A DNA stretch of 64,000 nt from Ampullaceana balthica. Its lineage: Eukaryota; Mollusca; Gastropoda; Lymnaeidae. How positions within the stretch are numbered: the first letter of the stretch is position 1; every line of letters begins with the position of its first letter. The DNA lies in the NCBI GenBank assembly GCA_944989445.1, contig CALYLW010000071.1:86001-150000 (forward strand), read 5' to 3'. The notes under the pieces were generated by a model. That model did no database searches and had not been told where the DNA came from. It saw only the letters and a program-made list of their open reading frames with translations. The position numbers and the translations under genes are program-made. Positions 34,836 to 44,534 of this stretch are shown one piece after another.

Positions 34836-35009
34836 AAGAGGAATTGCGGGTAAGTTTGTGATATAGCACGGCAACGGAAGAATTAAAGTAGAAACTTAAT
34901 TGTCAACGTTTGTTCTATTATTTATGACCAAACTTGACCCTTTCAGAGGCTTGTACCATTTGTGTCATATTTCATGTCATTGTAGTTACATTAGTCTACC
35001 TCACTTGGC

Positions 35010-36198
35010 CAGGGCCGTCTTTACACCATTTTGGGCCCCCGGCCAAAGTAATAGTGTTGGGCCCCCGGGCAAAGTAATAGTGTTGGGCCCCTGGGCAAAG
35101 AAAGACTCTTGGGCCCCTGGGCAAAGAAAGAGTGCTGCGCAGGAATAAAATAATAAATGGTTGATAACATTTAAAAAATTATTAATTATTTATTTTATTG
35201 CCACTATACTAATTTCAACAAAATTGTTGTTATGATATGCTGTACAGCTGCAACTATAATCAACATTAAACATGAAAAACAGAGAAAAGAGATTTTGTTT
35301 ATATGTTTTATAGTATTACTAATGATGTTTACACACACACACACACAAAACACACAAAAAACAGATATTTACATATGTTCTTTTAAATAATAAGTACCAT
35401 AACATATTACATCTATTACACAAGGTCAAACAAAGGTATTAAAATTCGTAATGGAAAAAAATACTTAGATTAGAAAAATTTCAGTACGGTACTTTATTAT
35501 AACAAGCGTTTGCGACATTTCTTTTAAGAAAATTGTTTTATTATCGGCTTGAAGTCAATGGTCTTCAGGATGTCATTCTCTATGCTCATGATTGAAAGCA
35601 AGTTTAAACCATGCTGTCCCATTGGACTGCGAAGCTGATTTTTTATACGTTTAAGTCTTGAAAAAGAACGTTCTCCTGTACTGTTGCTCACTATTATGCA
35701 CATGAACAATCTGAGTGCAATTTCAATGTTACGAAAAACAGATTTTAAATTTTCCGAAATTATTTTTCTCTACAGTGCAGGGAGAGTCTCGCAATTTTCA
35801 CCAAGAGCCATGTAATGTTTGAGATGCTCACATTCATTTAAAAAGGTCGTCATAACTCAAGTTCTTGTGGTAAGTACTGGCAAGATGTTCGTATTTTTTC
35901 TTTAGTGCATCAGAAGTAATGGTTTTTAATTCACTGAAGAAAGAAAACAGATTTCCAATTTGTGAATACGCCTCTGCACGTCTTGTTAGTTAGAGAGATT
36001 TCACTTCGTCCAAGGTTGGAAGTGATTAATAAACTTAAAGGGCCCGTTCGCATATAAACTCAAAATTATGAGATTTTTATTTAAAAATACTAAATTTTAT
36101 ACAGGTTTTCCGAAACCCTACACATATTCGCATGGGTCCCCTATGCTCGTGGGCCTCCGGGCAAATGCCTAACGGGCCTGTGCGTTAAGACGGCCCTG
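35010..36198 (-). mobile_element. hAT element with transposase C-terminus (1189 bp)
   Basis: Inverted ends CAGGGCCGTCTTTAC (35010) and GTTAAGACGGCCCTG (to 36198). Target duplication CACTTGGC (35002-35009) and CCCTTGGC (36199-36206), 7 of 8. Near the left end a TTGGGCCCC(C/T)GGGCAAAG unit is repeated about four times. The minus strand encodes only the C-terminal part of a hAT transposase, so the copy is internally deleted. The fragment at 1-27 is the right end of the same family. Confidence 0.9.
35524..36035 (-). pseudogene. hAT (ZMYM1-like) transposase, C-terminal remnant
   Basis: The 61-codon minus frame at 35524-35709 contains GERSFSRLKRIKNQLRS followed by LLSIMSIEND. This is the hAT C-terminal dimerisation region (typical pattern ERsFSkLkliKnylRs.m...rl..Lallsie). 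Upstream on the same strand (35760-36035, other frames) QIGNLFSFFSELKTI, KKKYEHLASTYHKNL and HLKHYMALGEN fit the preceding segment of ZMYM1-type transposases. Frameshifts and stops separate these pieces. The N-terminal zinc finger and the first catalytic Asp region are missing. The protein would have bound element ends and joined DNA; this copy cannot. Confidence 0.8.
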
Positions 36199-36470
36199 CC
36201 CTTGGCAACAGTGAGGCTTCGTCTAAAGAACCGCACCAATAAAAAATGTGTCACCCTGGCGTGCAGTTCACCACAGACATGACAGTCTACCATTCGTCAT
36301 TTGTCTGTTTACAACAGCAGCAACAAACTTCTAAGCATGACCTAACTTCTCCTGGTCACAGTGTGGACTGCGCATGACTGACCATTGCCAACTATCACCG
36401 GTCAACAACAACTGGCCGTAACAAGAACTACTCCAGCATAGATTTAAAGCAAACCATGATGATAGTTCCT

Positions 36471-36509
36471 ATTTAAGAATGCCTTAATCATGACAAGGCA
36501 TTCTTAAAT
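36471..36509. repeat. Perfect 15-bp inverted repeat at LINE 5' junction
   Basis: ATTTAAGAATGCCTT (36471-36485) and AAGGCATTCTTAAAT (36495-36509) flank a 9-nt loop, AATCATGAC. The right arm starts inside the target duplication and continues into the inserted DNA. Confidence 0.9.
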
Positions 36510-36781
36510 GCTCCTGCGACGCGAATGGTGCCAAGCCGTATCGACATTAGTCGTTCCATTGGATCCACCATTGGCGTGGAGAGGGGGGATCTGCTGTTTG
36601 GGCAGCAGCTGGTTCTCCATAGTAACACGCCCAGGCTTTATCTTTACTGGAGAGGACACTCCAGCATCGCCGCAAGGTGTGAACACAACACGGGAAGCAG
36701 CAGTTTACCGGTTATAAGCCATAGCTCAATTGGCGTAGAGCTAGGCGCCAGGGGTTGCTTCTGACGGTGGGAGAGATCACC

Positions 36782-39115
36782 ATGTCTCAATGGATCGCTA
36801 CCGCCCGCCTCAAGCTGGGCAGCCCCCAGCCAATAAGGTGCTATCCCGCCATGGCCTACCTGCTCCACTGGGTGCGTGAAGCTCAGAGGAACTCCTCAAC
36901 AAGTAGGCCAGTAAATCCTGCACCTAGAAATAAAAAAACAAAAGATAAGAAGACTCCAGCTCTTCGCCTAGCAAGCTGGAACGTTAGGACTATGTGTCCA
37001 GGCATTACTGCCGACCTGCAGCTTATTGATGATGCCAGGAAGACAGCCATCATTGACAGGGAGCTTGCCAGACTAAACATCGACATTGCCTGCCTTCAGG
37101 AGACTAGACTCCCAGAAAGTGGTACCATAAAAGAATGCAACTACACTTTCTTCTGGCAGGGTGGACCAATGGACACACCAAGGCAACATGGGGTTGGTTT
37201 TGCCATAAAAAATGGACTCTGCTCCTCCATAGAACCCCCAACAAAGGGCACTAACAGGATACTAACAATACGACTATCTACATCCTCAGGATTAGCCAAC
37301 ATCATCAGTACTTATGCTCCAACCTTATCCTCGAGCTCAGAAGCGAAAGACCAGTTCTATGATGATCTCAATCAAACACTAGCGAGCATACCCACCAATG
37401 AAGCAATCTACATCCTTGGTGACTTCAATGCAAGAGTTGGAAGTGATCACATGGCCTGGCCAACTTGCTTCGGTTATTTTGGAAGAGGCAGGCTAAATGA
37501 AAATGGGCAGAGATTACTAGAGATGTGCTGCTTACATGGACTATGTGTCACAAATACTTTCTTCAACTGCAAAGCAATCCACCAAGTGTCATGGAGGCAT
37601 CCCCGCTCTAAACACTGGCACCAACTAGATCTCATCATCACAAGACGCACACAACTGGCCAGTGTCCTCCTCACACGCAGTTACCACAGTGCAGACTGCG
37701 ACACAGATCACTCCTTAGTGGCTAGCAAGGTAAGGTTACTGCCAAAGAAATTGTACCGCAACCAAAACAAGGGAAAACCACGCATAGGCATCTGCTCCAC
37801 CAAGAATCCAGAGAGAACAGCAGAATACACCCAGAGACTAAAAGAAGCTCTTGTACAAATGCCACCAGTAGACACTATTGAGTCCAAGTGGTCACATCTG
37901 CGGGACACCATATATGGCTCAGCTATTGCGGCATTCGGCAAGAGAGAACGCAAAAGTGCAGACTGGTTTGAGGCCCACTGGGAGGAAATGAAGCATGTCA
38001 CCGATGTAAAAAGAAAGGCTCTTTTAGCCTATAAAGACAGGCCTTGCCCAGAAACTCTACATTCCCTTAAGAGCGCCAAGAAAAATGCCCAGCAGGCAGC
38101 TCGCCACTACGCTAACACGTACTGGATCAATCTAAGTTCCAGCATACAGTCAGCTGCTGATAGAGGCGATACAAAGGCTATGTACGAGAATATGAAACAA
38201 GCAACAGGCCCTCTGACCTCCAAGACAGCACCCTTAATGTCAAAAGCAGGGGAAATTATCACTGATCGGGACAAGCAACTCAAACGGTGGATCGAGCACT
38301 ACCTGGAATTGTACGCAACTATAAACCATGTCTCAACTGCTGCCCTGGACGATATCCCAGACCTGCCGGTCATGGAAGAGCTCGATAGCCTACCCACAAT
38401 GGTCGAGCTAAGTAGAGCCATAGATTGCCTAGCCTGCGGGAAAGCCCCTGGTAATGATGGAATTCCACCAGAAGTTCTCAAATGTGGAAAAGAAATACTT
38501 TTACAACCTTTGCATGACCTCCTCACTCTGTGCTGGGAACAGGGGCAGATACCACAGGAGTTAAAAGATGCCAACATCGTTACACTGTATAAAAATAAAG
38601 GAGACAAGAGTGACTGCAACAACTATCGTGGAATCTCTCTCCTCAGTATAGTTGGAAAGGCCTTCGCCCGAGTTGCATTGACACGCCTGCAGACCCTAGC
38701 ATCGCGTGTACTCCCAGAATCGCAGTGCGGCTTTCGAGCCGGAAGATCAACCATAGACATGATCTTCTCTCTGCGCCAGCTGCAGGAGAAATGCAGGGAG
38801 CAACATATGCCTCTATACATCGCGTTCGTCGACCTAACTAAAGCTTTTGATCTTGTCAGCAGAAGCGGCCTTTTCCAGATCTTAGTAAAAATAGGCTGCC
38901 CTACACATCTGCTTAACATCATCAAGCAATTCCACGAAAACATGCAGGGCACAGTGTGCTATAACGGTGCCACCTCCGAGGCTTTCCCAGTAAGTAGTGG
39001 AGTAAAGCAAGGCTGCGTGTTGGCACCTACTCTATTCGCAATATTCGTTTTCCATCTTACTCCAGTATGCCTTCAAGAACAACAGCGAGGGGATATACAT
39101 ACACACCAGAGCTGA
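36782..39115 (+). CDS. LINE ORF part A: AP endonuclease and reverse transcriptase
   Basis: Encodes the enzyme that nicks target DNA and copies LINE RNA there. I chose the Met at 36782 (context CACCATGTC); an in-frame Met at 36755 is less well placed. Counting from 36782, residues about 60-320 form an APE-type endonuclease with ASWNVRTM (Asn 67), LQETRL (Glu 107), GDFNARVG (Asp 214, Asn 216) and CDTDHS (His 310). Residues about 540-755 start the RT with GKAPGNDGIPPEVLK, NNYRGISLLS, FVDLTKAFD (motif A) and SSGVKQGCVLAP (motif B). The true frame ends at base 39046. One extra base, most simply G39047, shifts it and adds 23 wrong residues. All catalytic residues checked in this part look intact. 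Confidence 0.9.
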   Translation: MSQWIATARLKLGSPQPIRCYPAMAYLLHWVREAQRNSSTSRPVNPAPRNKKTKDKKTPALRLASWNVRTMCPGITADLQLIDDARKTAIIDRELARLNIDIACLQETRLPESGTIKECNYTFFWQGGPMDTPRQHGVGFAIKNGLCSSIEPPTKGTNRILTIRLSTSSGLANIISTYAPTLSSSSEAKDQFYDDLNQTLASIPTNEAIYILGDFNARVGSDHMAWPTCFGYFGRGRLNENGQRLLEMCCLHGLCVTNTFFNCKAIHQVSWRHPRSKHWHQLDLIITRRTQLASVLLTRSYHSADCDTDHSLVASKVRLLPKKLYRNQNKGKPRIGICSTKNPERTAEYTQRLKEALVQMPPVDTIESKWSHLRDTIYGSAIAAFGKRERKSADWFEAHWEEMKHVTDVKRKALLAYKDRPCPETLHSLKSAKKNAQQAARHYANTYWINLSSSIQSAADRGDTKAMYENMKQATGPLTSKTAPLMSKAGEIITDRDKQLKRWIEHYLELYATINHVSTAALDDIPDLPVMEELDSLPTMVELSRAIDCLACGKAPGNDGIPPEVLKCGKEILLQPLHDLLTLCWEQGQIPQELKDANIVTLYKNKGDKSDCNNYRGISLLSIVGKAFARVALTRLQTLASRVLPESQCGFRAGRSTIDMIFSLRQLQEKCREQHMPLYIAFVDLTKAFDLVSRSGLFQILVKIGCPTHLLNIIKQFHENMQGTVCYNGATSEAFPVSSGVKQGCVLAPTLFAIFVFHLTPVCLQEQQRGDIHTHQS

Positions 39116-40109
39116 CGGGAGATTATTCAATATTGCCCGACTTAAAGCCAAGACCAAAATAAGGAAGATTTTGCTGCGTGAGCTCTTATTTGCAGACGAT
39201 GCCGCCTTAATATCCCACACAGCAGACGGCCTGCAGAACCTTGTATCCAGCTTCTCCGCTGCCTGCAAAGAGTTTGGCCTGACCATAAGTATAAAGAAAA
39301 CCAACATTATGGCACAGGATGCTGCCTCTCTCCCGACTATCACCATTGACGACTGCAACTTGGATGCTGTTGACAGTTTTACTTATCTGGGATCAAACAT
39401 CTCGAGCACCCTCTCACTGGAAGATGAGATAAGTAGTAGGATAGGGAAGGCAGCAACTGTTATGGCTAGACTGTACAAAAGAGTCTGGTCCAATGCCAAA
39501 CTCACAGCAAGGACTAAGCTGCAGGTATACCAGGCCTGCGTACTGAGCACACTCCTCTATGGATGCGAGTCTTGGACCACCTATACCAGGCATGAAAGAA
39601 GGCTCAATAGCTTCCACCTCAGATGCCTGCGCCGCATCCTAGACATCAAATGGCAAGAGAAAGTCCCCAACACAGAGGTCCTGGCTCAAGCAAGCATGAG
39701 TAGTATTGCAGCAATACTAAGCCAAAGACGCCTCCGTTGGCTTGGACACGTCAAGAGGATGCAAAGTGGTCGCACACCCAAGGATGTGCTCTACAGCGAG
39801 CTGGCGACAGGGAAAAGGTCGGTTGGTCGGCCATGTCTCAGATACGTGGACATATGCAAGAGAGACATGAAAGTAGCCAACATTGATATACAAAACTGGG
39901 AAAACCTGGCAGAGGATAGGTCCATGTGGCGGGCTATAGTGAAAGAAGGATCACTAAGAGCAGAGGAGCAAACTAGGGCAGAAGCAGTCGGGAAAAGAGC
40001 GAGGAGAAAGGCCAGGAAACACTGCCCCACTGCTTTCGTGTGTGTGTCATGCAGAAGAGACTGCCACTCAAGGATTGGTCTCATCAGCCACACCAAGAGC
40101 TGCAGATAA
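39048..40109 (+). CDS. LINE ORF part B: RT motif C to C-terminal zinc finger
   Basis: This continues the same protein in the next frame. From 39048 the frame is open into the sequence before LLFADDAALIS, which is RT motif C (catalytic DD). It then passes through YLGSNISSTL, STLLYGCESWT and RRLRWLGHVKRM, the conserved tail of this LINE type (thumb and connection regions). It ends with CVSCRRDC and IGLISHTKSC, a C2HC-like finger common at the C-terminus of animal RTE-like and related LINEs. No second defect is seen, so a single-base change appears to be the only disabling mutation of the ORF. Whether ribosomal frameshifting is used is unknown; no slippery heptamer or downstream structure was evident. 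Confidence 0.88.
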   Translation, partial: FSILLQYAFKNNSEGIYIHTRADGRLFNIARLKAKTKIRKILLRELLFADDAALISHTADGLQNLVSSFSAACKEFGLTISIKKTNIMAQDAASLPTITIDDCNLDAVDSFTYLGSNISSTLSLEDEISSRIGKAATVMARLYKRVWSNAKLTARTKLQVYQACVLSTLLYGCESWTTYTRHERRLNSFHLRCLRRILDIKWQEKVPNTEVLAQASMSSIAAILSQRRLRWLGHVKRMQSGRTPKDVLYSELATGKRSVGRPCLRYVDICKRDMKVANIDIQNWENLAEDRSMWRAIVKEGSLRAEEQTRAEAVGKRARRKARKHCPTAFVCVSCRRDCHSRIGLISHTKSCR

Positions 40110-40362
40110 TAAAGATAAATCTATCGTCTTTCGTAGACGGACAGTTGCCATACCAATACCAATACCATACCAATCATGACAAGGAGAAAACATGTAGTGA
40201 CTGTAAAAAAAAACCAATGAAACGAATCCCTGCAACTGTTGTCTTAATGATGTCTCTAGCTTTGTAATGTATGTGCCACGACCGGACTGGGGCTAAAGCG
40301 TCACAAAACATGTAGTTGTATTACTTGTATCCTATATATTACTTTATTATAAAAGGCTAAGT

Positions 40363-40662
40363 TCTGTCCGGTCATCGATAACGATTGTTCCCACAAACAC
40401 ATATGACTCCTACAACCAATCATATTGAACAATTTTACGCGGACGTTCAAAACGAGTTATTTTTGGTGCAGTATTTCTTCCAACACATTATTTTGAGCTA
40501 TGCGCAGTGGGATTTATAGTCAAAAGCTCTGTTTTTACAAGTTATTTTAACTATAATGAATAGTATTTTTGACGTAATCCACATGTCTGCCGGCTGTTGG
40601 AGGGGAGTTACAATATGCCACCGCACGGTGGCAGAACGTCCTTGGACGGGCTTTGTTGCTCG
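40363..40662 (+). mobile_element. Helitron-like element H6 (300 bp)
   Basis: Starts TCTGTCCGGTCATCGATAAC, ends with GTCCTTGGAC stem, GGGCTTTGTTG and CTCG. The end differs from CTAG by one base. It is a direct-repeat relative of H7 37 bp downstream. Shared body: TTTACGCGGACGTT, ACGAGTTATTTTT, GGGATTTATAGT. Confidence 0.6.
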
Positions 40663-40698
40663 TCTTATATAATAATGGAAAGGCAATTTTCTGTCCCT

Positions 40699-41132
40699 TC
40701 TGTCCGGTCATCAATAGCGATTGGTCCCTCAAACACAGAAGACTCCTACAGCCAATCATATTGAACACGTTTACGCGGACGTTGAAAACGAGTTATTTTT
40801 TGTGCAGTATTTCTTCCAAGACTTTATTTTGAGTTGTGCGCGTTGGGATTTATAGTGAAAAGATCTGTTTTTACAAGTTATTTATTTTAACTATAAAATA
40901 GTCGAGACGGTGGGTCTCTCGACAGACCGCGGTGGTGGGAAGGTAGGGTCTTGCGACAGACCGTGATGTTTGGGGGGGGGGTGGTAGGGTCTCTGGACAG
41001 ACCACAGTGTGGGGGGGGATGAGGTAGGGTCTCTGGACAGACGGGGGCTGTTACGTTGTGATGTCCTACCATGAACGTCACAGGTCCCCCTACACTCACT
41101 TACTCCCGTCCTTGGACGGGCTTTGTTGCTAG
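40699..41132 (+). mobile_element. Helitron-like element H7 (434 bp)
   Basis: TC start (TCTGTCCGGTCATCAATAGC). The 3' end is hairpin CCGTCCTTGGACGG, then GCTTTGTTG and CTAG (41129-41132), followed by T. An insertion relative to H6 holds about four irregular units of GTAGGGTCTCTGGACAGACC (40905-41050). Non-coding. Confidence 0.65.
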
Positions 41133-42165
41133 TCTATAATAATGGCGTATGTCAAACAAGAAATTATAAAGAATCTTTTTTTAAAGGAGATAAAGAAAAT
41201 TAAATTTGAAGGGAGATAAGCCAATACATATATGCCATTTTTTAAATCATGAATTATAAAATTATTTTTTAAAATTTTTGTAATAATTACTGATTAATTA
41301 TTGCAAGTAAATTTTTAGTTTTAATTCAAGACATTGCTCTATTTCTAAAAAGCATAGAATTTAAATGTCATTGTGCAATAATACTGTTATTAATAGTTTA
41401 TTAAAAACCAAACGAAAGTTACTTTCAGTTTTTTTACTTGGTTTCACGCTAGCGTAAAGCGCGCTATACTGAATCACCTACACGTGTATCTAAACTAGTA
41501 AAATTGCTTTCTTAACAAGCCCTTCAGAAGTAAGCCTTTTACTTTACCGCATGCCAGTGTCGTATCTAGGGTATGTGTCACTACCGTGTCACCCATGTGA
41601 CCCCGCACCACTGAGATACGCCACTACACATCATTCATTGATTTTTCTAACAGCTCCTTTGAGCAGACCAGGAACACTTTAACCGATCATATTCCCCCCC
41701 CCCTTTGCATAGATCAGTTGATATCTTATTTATTTCTGTTGCTAATTATTAGACTTGGTACACTGCAAAAATTCATCAAAATTCTACTATTTACTTCAGA
41801 GTAATATGATATTAGTAAAGATGTAGTGTTTTTGTCCTCACAAATTGCCTTGCAACCTTGGAGAGCTCTGCCATGAGATAAATTACCCTTCTGTAACGCC
41901 TCTGCATATTTTCTCCCGTGTCCCCTGAATGACGTCATGGCTCTGTCTGAAGGTCACAAGGCCACATAGAATTTGGAAAAAGAAAATAAAAAAAGAAATG
42001 GTCACAACGGGCTGCAGCGTCCTTGAACTTGGATGGGAAATGTCTCGGGCGCTGAGAGCCTTGGCCTTAATTGGCATCTTGTTTCTTTCTTTTCAACAAG
42101 GCGTTTCTCGGGATTATATTTTAAAAAATTTTAAACAGCCTTTTATGTGTACCATATTTTCATCT
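41133..42165. other. Intergenic, possible small TIR element
   Basis: AT-rich. At about 41556-41626, CAGTGTCGTATCTAGGG faces GAGATACGCCACTAC as an imperfect inverted pair, like a tiny MITE of the GGCGTA type, but no target duplication is seen. Open frames at 41726-41938 and 41929-42180 have no recognisable domain. Confidence 0.4.
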
Positions 42166-42449
42166 TTAGCGTGTCTCTAAACACGGTGTTTGGTGTGTCT
42201 CTAAACACGGTGTTTGGTGTGTCTCTAAACACGGTGTTTAGTGTGTCTCTGAACACGATGTTTAGCGTGTCTCTAAACACGGTGTTTAGTGTGTCTCTGA
42301 ACACGATGTTTAGCGTGTCTCTAAACAGTGTGTTTGGTGTGTCTCTAAACACGGTGTTTAGCATGTCTCTAAACACGGTGTTTGGTGTGTCTCTAAACAC
42401 GGTGTTTAGTGTGTCTTTGAACACGATGTTTAGCGTGCCCCTGAACACA
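42166..42449. repeat. 24-bp minisatellite, about 12 units
   Basis: Units of GTGTCTCTAAACACGGTGTT plus TGGT or TAGC. Each contains AAACACGGTGTTT, a palindrome except for its centre, so single strands could fold as serial hairpins. Open on both strands only by periodicity. Confidence 0.93.
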
Positions 42450-42497
42450 ATAAAGCTGGTCATACATAAAAAAATCAAACTCAGTGAGAACATAGGC

Positions 42498-42828
42498 AGC
42501 GGCGTAGCGTGGGTATGTGCCACCGGGGCAGAACTCAGGTTCACCCCCCCCCCAGGTAAAATATGGTGATCCTGTAAAGAGACGCATTTTTAAAAAATTG
42601 GAGGTTAAGTCAGTAATAACAAGCACACTATACTTTTTAGACAGAAACGAAGTATTATAGTGTGCACACCCGTACCGCGCCATACTATGTGCACCGCACT
42701 TCTACGCACTAGGTAGAATGCACACTACTACATAAATATACAGAAACGCCTTCAGTTTTTTTTATCTAAAATTAACATTTTTTGTTTTTCTTCATACGTC
42801 ATGGCATATCCTTTCATTGAACGGACAT
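42498..42828. other. Lone GGCGTAGC terminus and a short dispersed block
   Basis: GCAGCGGCGTAGCGTGGG at about 42497 matches the end of the element at 51186-51717, but the other end is missing. TTTATAGTGTGCACACC-like sequence with CACCGCGCC-type pieces (about 42655-42705) recurs near 60655-60700. Confidence 0.45.
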
Positions 42829-43183
42829 TGTCGGCCATGCCATGTGTCACATGTGAATGTCACGGGTGTATCATGAGTGAATTGCGTGATCAGATGGAGA
42901 GGTCACGTGAGTAATAAACGCGGGAAAAAAGGAGCTTTCCCATTGGCTGAGAAGGTTGGGCGAGGAGTTGTCAGATAACTTCCGTCAGGGAAGGACGTGA
43001 GGTGTGTGCTTAAGAATTCCCCGTTGTATAACCTCAAATAATATTTCTGTGTACAAAGTATAAATATTAAAGTTGTTTTGTTGAAACAAATTCTTCAGTG
43101 GATTATTGTATACAAGATTATGTATTGAGAGAACGCCTACAAGAGAGTTACATATTAAATAAGTATAACCAGTTACAGTTACA
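42829..43183 (+). repeat. 5' LTR
   Basis: TG...CA boundaries (TGTCGG to TTACA). It has a CCAAT-like GCCAATGGG on the minus strand (CCCATTGGC, 42939) and AT-rich TATA-like GTATAAATATTAAAG (about 43059). No second LTR exists in the window to confirm the limits. Confidence 0.55.
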
Positions 43184-43184
43184 T

Positions 43185-43196
43185 TGGTGTCGAAGT
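43185..43196 (+). promoter_or_regulatory. Primer-binding site, tRNA-Leu-like
   Basis: TGGTGTCGAAGT lies two bases after the LTR. It resembles TGGTGTCAGAAGTGG, the tRNA-Leu-complementary site common in animal Gypsy elements, with one base missing. Confidence 0.55.
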
Positions 43197-44105
43197 AAAA
43201 GTGATTGCCATTAATCATTAGCCATTAGTCCTAAGTGAACAGAGTACAAGAAGGAGTTTTCATGGAAGTGACAAGTATTGGATATTTCAAAAAGGAAAGT
43301 ATTCATTAAAAGAAGAAATATAAGCAGCTATCGTATTTTGTGAATATTCAAGTTCGTAAGAAGCTGTGAACAAATTTTTGTGGTTCAATGAAAATACAAG
43401 AATATTTCAAGATGGCAGCTTAAACGCACGAGGCGCTGCAAAACTGGTTCAGACAAGTTTGTCCTCACTATGCAGTGACACGATCTACAGTACAAGCACT
43501 ACCGAGTGGTAGGTCGTTACGTCAGCAAGCAAAATGGTTCTAAAAATAAACAGTGCCGGAATCTGGGTCGTACAGGCTTACTGTATGGTGAAACACGGTG
43601 AACATATATATGTCGTGACGTCAACAAGCTCACTGCTAGTAGATTCCAAGAAATATTTGTAAACATAACATCGAACTTGGAAGGCTATGGACTATTAACA
43701 ACTGTGTCAGTGTGAATTATAAATAAAGGAACGGAATTTTTATCCATTCATTGTATGAAGAGTTTGATAATTGCAATTTTGGATTCATGGAGTGAACTAA
43801 ATTGTTTAAAAACTACTAGAAAATTGAAAATTTAACCAAGTGACTTTTATTCAAAACGATTGGACAAATAGATGTGTTTTGTCAATCTGAGGGAGCGTAT
43901 ATATAAAGTATACCAAAGATCCCGTGTGAGGATTCTTTTGTTGTCTCACCTTGTCAAAACTAAATTGCATGGTTTAGACGTGTCACTTATTTGAACTTAA
44001 CATTTTGAAGTCAAGATTTTTCATTTGGAAGATTTATAACTTTATCAATAAATACCTAAATTCCTTACCAAATTGCTTAACTCATATTATTCCATAAAAA
44101 AAAAC

Positions 44106-44171
44106 ATGGATTACTACAAAGAATTCACTGCCATAGCTAAAGAGATCGGACTAAAGGGACAAGAAAATTGA
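44106..44171 (+). pseudogene. gag N-terminal fragment
   Basis: ATG at 44106 opens 21 codons, MDYYKEFTAIAKEIGL and a few more, ending at TGA 44169. The EFTAIAKEIGLKG pattern resembles the start of Gag in Gypsy elements of marine invertebrates (aromatic residues, then a short amphipathic helix with IGL-G). Sequence after the stop is unrelated AT-rich DNA, so the element is cut here. Confidence 0.45.
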
Positions 44172-44534
44172 TAAAATACCCATAGATTAGCCAATCTTGG
44201 TGTATCCATTATACGTAATTTTTCATTATCTTAATTTTAAAGAAGCTTCTCTCACAGCTTGCATTACTTACAACAGCTGTAAGCAATGTTCCAATTAATG
44301 ATTTTATATTTGGCAGGGTAACTTCGAGCCTAAATATCTTTATAAATTGTAGAAATCAAGTGGGCTTCAATTCATTAGTTTATTTATTTTTTTACCCAAT
44401 GAGGTATATTAGTTCTTGCTTGATAATTTTGAATGAGATAATTAAAATTTGAATAAACTAATTTGAAGGCTAAATTTCAAAGTTTAGTATATTTGTTGAT
44501 CTGTTTACCAAATATACTACCCAAAGAAATAAGG
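44172..44534. other. AT-rich intergenic, no gene seen
   Basis: Nothing recognised. Confidence 0.45.

Larger units (their letters stand above)
36486..40184 (+). mobile_element. Nearly full-length LINE with 13-bp target duplication
   Basis: The element spans about 36499-40171. The direct repeat AATCATGACAAGG occurs at both edges (36486-36498 and 40172-40184). It has a GC-richer 5' region, an endonuclease/reverse transcriptase ORF broken by one frameshift, a short 3' part and a tail of ATACCAAT-like repeats (40150-40171) instead of poly-A. Tandem-repeat tails and this protein layout occur in RTE-like LINEs; the clade is not certain. Confidence 0.88.
42829..44171 (+). mobile_element. Truncated LTR retrotransposon (5' LTR to start of gag)
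   Basis: A 355-bp LTR (42829-43183) begins TGTCGGCC and ends GTTACA. A primer-binding site follows, then a leader of about 900 bp and a short gag start. No pol, 3' LTR or right flank is present. The tRNA-Leu-like primer site and gag start suggest a Ty3/Gypsy-type element, by inference. Confidence 0.6.

Noticed and set aside
39040..39060. Programmed ribosomal frameshift in the LINE
   Set aside because: The shift lies in the middle of the RT domain between catalytic motifs, and no slippery heptamer is evident; a mutation or sequencing error is simpler.
41556..41630. Complete tiny MITE with GGCGTA-type ends
   Set aside because: Ends pair imperfectly and flanking 8-mers do not match, so it is mentioned only as possible.
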